Shown: positions 6,130 through 8,568 of the stretch, piece by piece
How positions within the stretch are numbered: position 1 is the stretch's first letter
How the letters are laid out: each line of letters opens with the position of its first letter
Source of the DNA: JAEXNA01 sp050486105
Lineage (GTDB): Bacteria > Vulcanimicrobiota > Xenobia > Xenobiales > JADMJV01
Assembly (NCBI GenBank): GCA_050486105.1
Contig: JBJHCR010000283.1
Span: 1 to 8,568, forward strand
Reading direction: 5' to 3'
DNA length: 8,568 bases
Program-made: the position numbers and the translations under genes
Notes under the pieces: generated by a model
Seen by the model: only the letters and a program-made list of their open reading frames with translations
Told to the model about the DNA's origin: nothing
Database searches by the model: none

Positions 6130-8001
6130 TCAAAAAACGGACTCCTCACCATGAACTTGGAATCGATAGATGGTGCTGTCAGCACCGGCCGAATAGAGTC
6201 GAGAGCGCTGTCGATCGAATGCCAAAGTTTGGAGCCACCCATCCCCGGCTTGAACCCGAGCTAGTTCTCGAAAGTTTCGCGTGTCCCAAACTCTCAGAGT
6301 TCGGTCTGAGGAACAAGTGAACGCTCTGGCCAAGTCTTCGAAAAAGAGCACATCCCAAACCATGGCCTCGTGGCCTCGGAGTCTTCGGAACTCATCTCCG
6401 TGGCGCACATCGTACAGACGAAGGACCATGTCGCTCCCCCCGGTTAGCAAGAATTGACCCTTAGAGCAAAAACTCACTGTCTGAACCGGGCGTCGGTGTT
6501 CCTCGAACAGCCTGATCCGGCGGTGAGACTTGAGATCCCAAACAGAAACTTTGCGGTCGTTGGAGGCCATGGCCAAGAGTCGCCCGGAGGGGCTGAACTC
6601 TAGTTGATTGATGGGGCCCTCGTGAGCCTTTAAGTCGAGATTCAATCGCCCGTTTTTCAGGTTCCAGATCTCTATTTGACCGCTGGAGAGTCCGCAGGCG
6701 AGCTGACTTCCATCGGGGGAAAAGGACAAGGAACTGACCGGAGGCTTGCCTTCTCGCACGCAGCCGATTCCCTGGCCACTGCCCAATTCTACCAACTCAA
6801 CCCAACCACCACGGAAGGCGATAGCCATGGCTGAGTCGCCCGGTTGAATGGACAGAGCGACGATCTCTTGGCCGAAATCCAAAACCCCAAGACAGCGGTC
6901 TTCTTGCAAGGTCCAAAGGCGCACCTGACCACCTCGGTCGGCCGATGCCAAGAACTTCAGGTCTGAGGTGAGCTCAAGCTTCACTATACCCTGGCTGTGA
7001 CCGAGCCATTCCGGAAGTCTGGTGAGAATGCCGTCGTCTTCGTCTTGTGGGTTGTCATCCTCGGGGAAGAGATTTGCCAGTTCCGGGGCTGAAGCAGGTC
7101 TTTTCTCCGGGGTTAAGGCCAAAGTTTTCGCCAATGCCGCCACCGTTTCACTGGAAACTTTGGCTCCCATGCGAGAAGGGGACGGTAGTTTCTTTCCTCT
7201 GAGCCTTTCAACCGCATCAGGAGGCGGTTGACCGGTGAGCAATTCGTAAAAGGTGGCGCCTAGGGCGTAGATATCTGATGCAGGATCCGGGGCTTTATGA
7301 GATTGGTACTGCTCTGGAGGGGCGTAGCCTGGAGTGAGAAATCTCGGTGCCTGACGATTGTGAGTCAAGTAGTGATTGACCGCCCCGAAATCTAATAAGA
7401 TCACCTCGGAATCAAAGGTGAGAAAGAGGTTTTCAGGCTTTATGTCTCCGTGCACCAAGCCGGACAGATGGATCATCTGCAAAGTGGTTACGAGTTTTCT
7501 GATCACCGCTAGGGCATCGCGCTCTGTCAAACTGCCGTGGCATTGCAAGATTTCGTCTAAGGTTGCACCCCTCAGGCGTTCCATCACCATAAAGAGTCCG
7601 CCATCTTCCTCGAAAAGCTCATAGACCTTCACGATGCCTGGTCGCTCGAATCGTTCCAAGACCTGATACTCTTCTCGGAATTGCTTCTTCAAGAGGTTGA
7701 CCTCTGCTGGAGTCCAGCCTTCAGGTGCGCTCAACCTGAAACGGTCGGCTTCGATTCTCCGAAAACCCTTGGGAAAAAATTCTTTGACAGCCAGGTCCTG
7801 ACCGACCCGAGCTTCCGTGCCCGCGTAGATCAGTCCAAAAGACCCACAGCCGATTTCCTCGTAGATGGTGTAGCCTCCATCCAAGAGTCGAACACCCGAG
7901 GTCAAAGGACTCCGCCCCGAACGAGAATCGCTGGTGACAGAGGGGGCAGGAGGCAATGATTCCAACAGATGAGCAAGTTTAACAGTGCCAGAGGCGGTCA
8001 A
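6130..8001 (-). CDS. Hanks-type Ser/Thr protein kinase fused to a seven-bladed WD40 propeller
   Basis: A 623-residue protein with no membrane segment, predicted cytosolic. The kinase domain spans about 44-312: glycine loop IGCGSFGLIY (50-59), ATP lysine in AVKEFF (Lys73), a 25-30 residue insertion before the C-helix, catalytic HGDIKPEN (Asp186, Lys188, Asn191), DFG (204-206), YAPPEQY (226-232) and SDIYALG (242-248). HRD is replaced by HGD, a common variant in bacterial kinases. All catalytic residues are present. An acidic linker (EDDNPQDEDD, 314-323) leads to seven WD40-type repeats (about 334-619), each near 41-44 residues; the clearest are SVWDL, RLYDV and RVWDT blades. The count fits one closed propeller, a likely substrate or partner-binding platform. 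The TTG start overlaps the M61 peptidase stop (TTGA), with AGAGAGGG seven bases upstream. Targets are unknown; the downstream FUN14 and response regulator are plausible by position only. Confidence 0.93.
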   Translation of the reverse strand: MTASGTVKLAHLLESLPPAPSVTSDSRSGRSPLTSGVRLLDGGYTIYEEIGCGSFGLIYAGTEARVGQDLAVKEFFPKGFRRIEADRFRLSAPEGWTPAEVNLLKKQFREEYQVLERFERPGIVKVYELFEEDGGLFMVMERLRGATLDEILQCHGSLTERDALAVIRKLVTTLQMIHLSGLVHGDIKPENLFLTFDSEVILLDFGAVNHYLTHNRQAPRFLTPGYAPPEQYQSHKAPDPASDIYALGATFYELLTGQPPPDAVERLRGKKLPSPSRMGAKVSSETVAALAKTLALTPEKRPASAPELANLFPEDDNPQDEDDGILTRLPEWLGHSQGIVKLELTSDLKFLASADRGGQVRLWTLQEDRCLGVLDFGQEIVALSIQPGDSAMAIAFRGGWVELVELGSGQGIGCVREGKPPVSSLSFSPDGSQLACGLSSGQIEIWNLKNGRLNLDLKAHEGPINQLEFSPSGRLLAMASNDRKVSVWDLKSHRRIRLFEEHRRPVQTVSFCSKGQFLLTGGSDMVLRLYDVRHGDEFRRLRGHEAMVWDVLFFEDLARAFTCSSDRTLRVWDTRNFRELARVQAGDGWLQTLAFDRQRSRLYSAGADSTIYRFQVHGEESVF

Positions 8002-8568
8002 TCCAATACCCTCTCTGGCCCAAGCCAGCTGTCCAGCCTTCGTTCCGTTGTCTTGTTCAGTTTAGCCACTTTTAGCTCTGCTTGCCCCAATGGGGGCGAG
8101 GTGAAACGAATCTCCGTCTTCACCAAGCCCCCACGTCGGCTCAGCAAAAGAGAATAGGTCTGGTTCTTGTTCAAGTTTTGAAGAAAGCCTAAACCATCCT
8201 TGTGGGTAGGAATCCTCAGATCGGCCACAGCGATCAGCTCGTCGCCTGGAGAGACGCCCGCACTCCAAGCCGGAGAGCCCTGCTCGACGTGGGTGACGAT
8301 CCAACCTCCGGACTGCAACTCCGCCCGAATTCCATGATAAACATCATCTGTGCCGAGTTCACTGAGTTCAAGGCCCCAATAGTCTAAAGCCGGCTGGAGG
8401 TCCAACTCTTCCGTGGAGTCTAGGGCCAAGGAAAAGAAATCTTGGAGGTCGAGGCCGCTCACCTCTTGGATGGTGTTGCGAAACTCCTGCTCGCTGAAAC
8501 CTCGAGTCCCGAAACGAGCTAATGCTTCTTGCAAGACCTGATCGAGACTGATGCGCTCGTCTGTCCGA
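7998..8568 (-). CDS. M61-family (glycyl aminopeptidase-like) protein, C-terminal part with PDZ domain (5' end outside window)
   Basis: The frame stays open to the right edge, so the N-terminus and the expected HExxH zinc site are not in view. About 190 residues are present. The first part (ISLDQVLQEALARFGTRGFS and onward, then EVSGLDLQDFFSLALDSTEELDLQPALDYWGLEL) matches the helical end of M61 catalytic domains, which typically reads G-x-D-L-x-x-F-F followed by G-T-E-E-L-P and a Y-L/Y-W-G-L segment. A PDZ domain follows: GGWIVTHVEQGSPAWSAGVSPGDELIAVADLRI is the diagnostic carboxylate-loop and GDxI part. M61 enzymes with PDZ tails are usually periplasmic or secreted, but a signal peptide cannot be checked here. 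The stop overlaps the TTG start of the kinase gene by three shared bases (TTGA), so the two genes are likely co-translated. The M61 assignment rests on the C-terminal pattern; a different PDZ-containing peptidase is possible but less likely. Confidence 0.78.
   Translation of the reverse strand, partial: RTDERISLDQVLQEALARFGTRGFSEQEFRNTIQEVSGLDLQDFFSLALDSTEELDLQPALDYWGLELSELGTDDVYHGIRAELQSGGWIVTHVEQGSPAWSAGVSPGDELIAVADLRIPTHKDGLGFLQNLNKNQTYSLLLSRRGGLVKTEIRFTSPPLGQAELKVAKLNKTTERRLDSWLGPERVLD
8009..8016 (-). promoter_or_regulatory. Shine-Dalgarno sequence deciding the TTG start of the kinase/WD40 gene
   Basis: On the minus strand AGAGAGGG ends seven bases before TTG (8001-7999), inside the end of the upstream peptidase gene. 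Good spacing and purine content support this unusual start over the later in-frame TTG codons about 12-16 codons downstream. Confidence 0.55.

Overview
The window carries nine protein-coding genes packed tightly, with moderate GC, frequent GTG/TTG starts and stop/start overlaps. No rRNA, tRNA, CRISPR array or insertion sequence was recognised. The gene content (bacterial SNF2 helicase, rhomboid-like protein with a DUF6576-type tail, SulP transporter, kinase/WD40 fusion, FUN14 protein, M61 peptidase) suggests the chromosome of a free-living environmental bacterium with rich signalling. Planctomycetota, Armatimonadota or a similar deep lineage would fit, but the lineage cannot be fixed from this window and that suggestion is weak.

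Left part, plus strand: the 3' end of a SNF2-family helicase (2-580), a six-segment rhomboid-like membrane protein that seems to lack the catalytic histidine (662-1564), and a small UPF0270/YheU-like protein whose GTG start overlaps the rhomboid stop (1561-1833).

Middle, plus strand: a 130-base intergenic region (1834-1963) holds four 7-base direct repeats at an exact 11-base period, each ending in TCAT. This is the architecture bound by PhoB/OmpR-type response regulators. Next come a SulP anion transporter with a C-terminal STAS domain (1964-3535) and a membrane sensor histidine kinase whose GTG start lies inside the transporter gene (3481-4962). A terminator-like hairpin sits just after the transporter stop, within the first codons of the kinase.

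Right part, minus strand, read from the right edge leftwards: the C-terminus of an M61-type peptidase with a PDZ domain (7998-8568), a Ser/Thr kinase fused to a seven-bladed WD40 propeller (6130-8001), a FUN14-family membrane protein (5783-6076) and an OmpR-family response regulator (5003-5722). The close spacing suggests one operon.

The histidine kinase and response regulator are convergent neighbours, tail to tail across 40 bases, rather than co-directional. The simplest reading is that they form a two-component pair, that the regulator binds the 11-base repeat array, and that it thereby controls the transporter/sensor operon. In that case the regulator would be expressed with a Ser/Thr kinase module, linking two phosphorylation systems. 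The pairing and the target site are inference; the domains, spacing and repeats are visible in the sequence.
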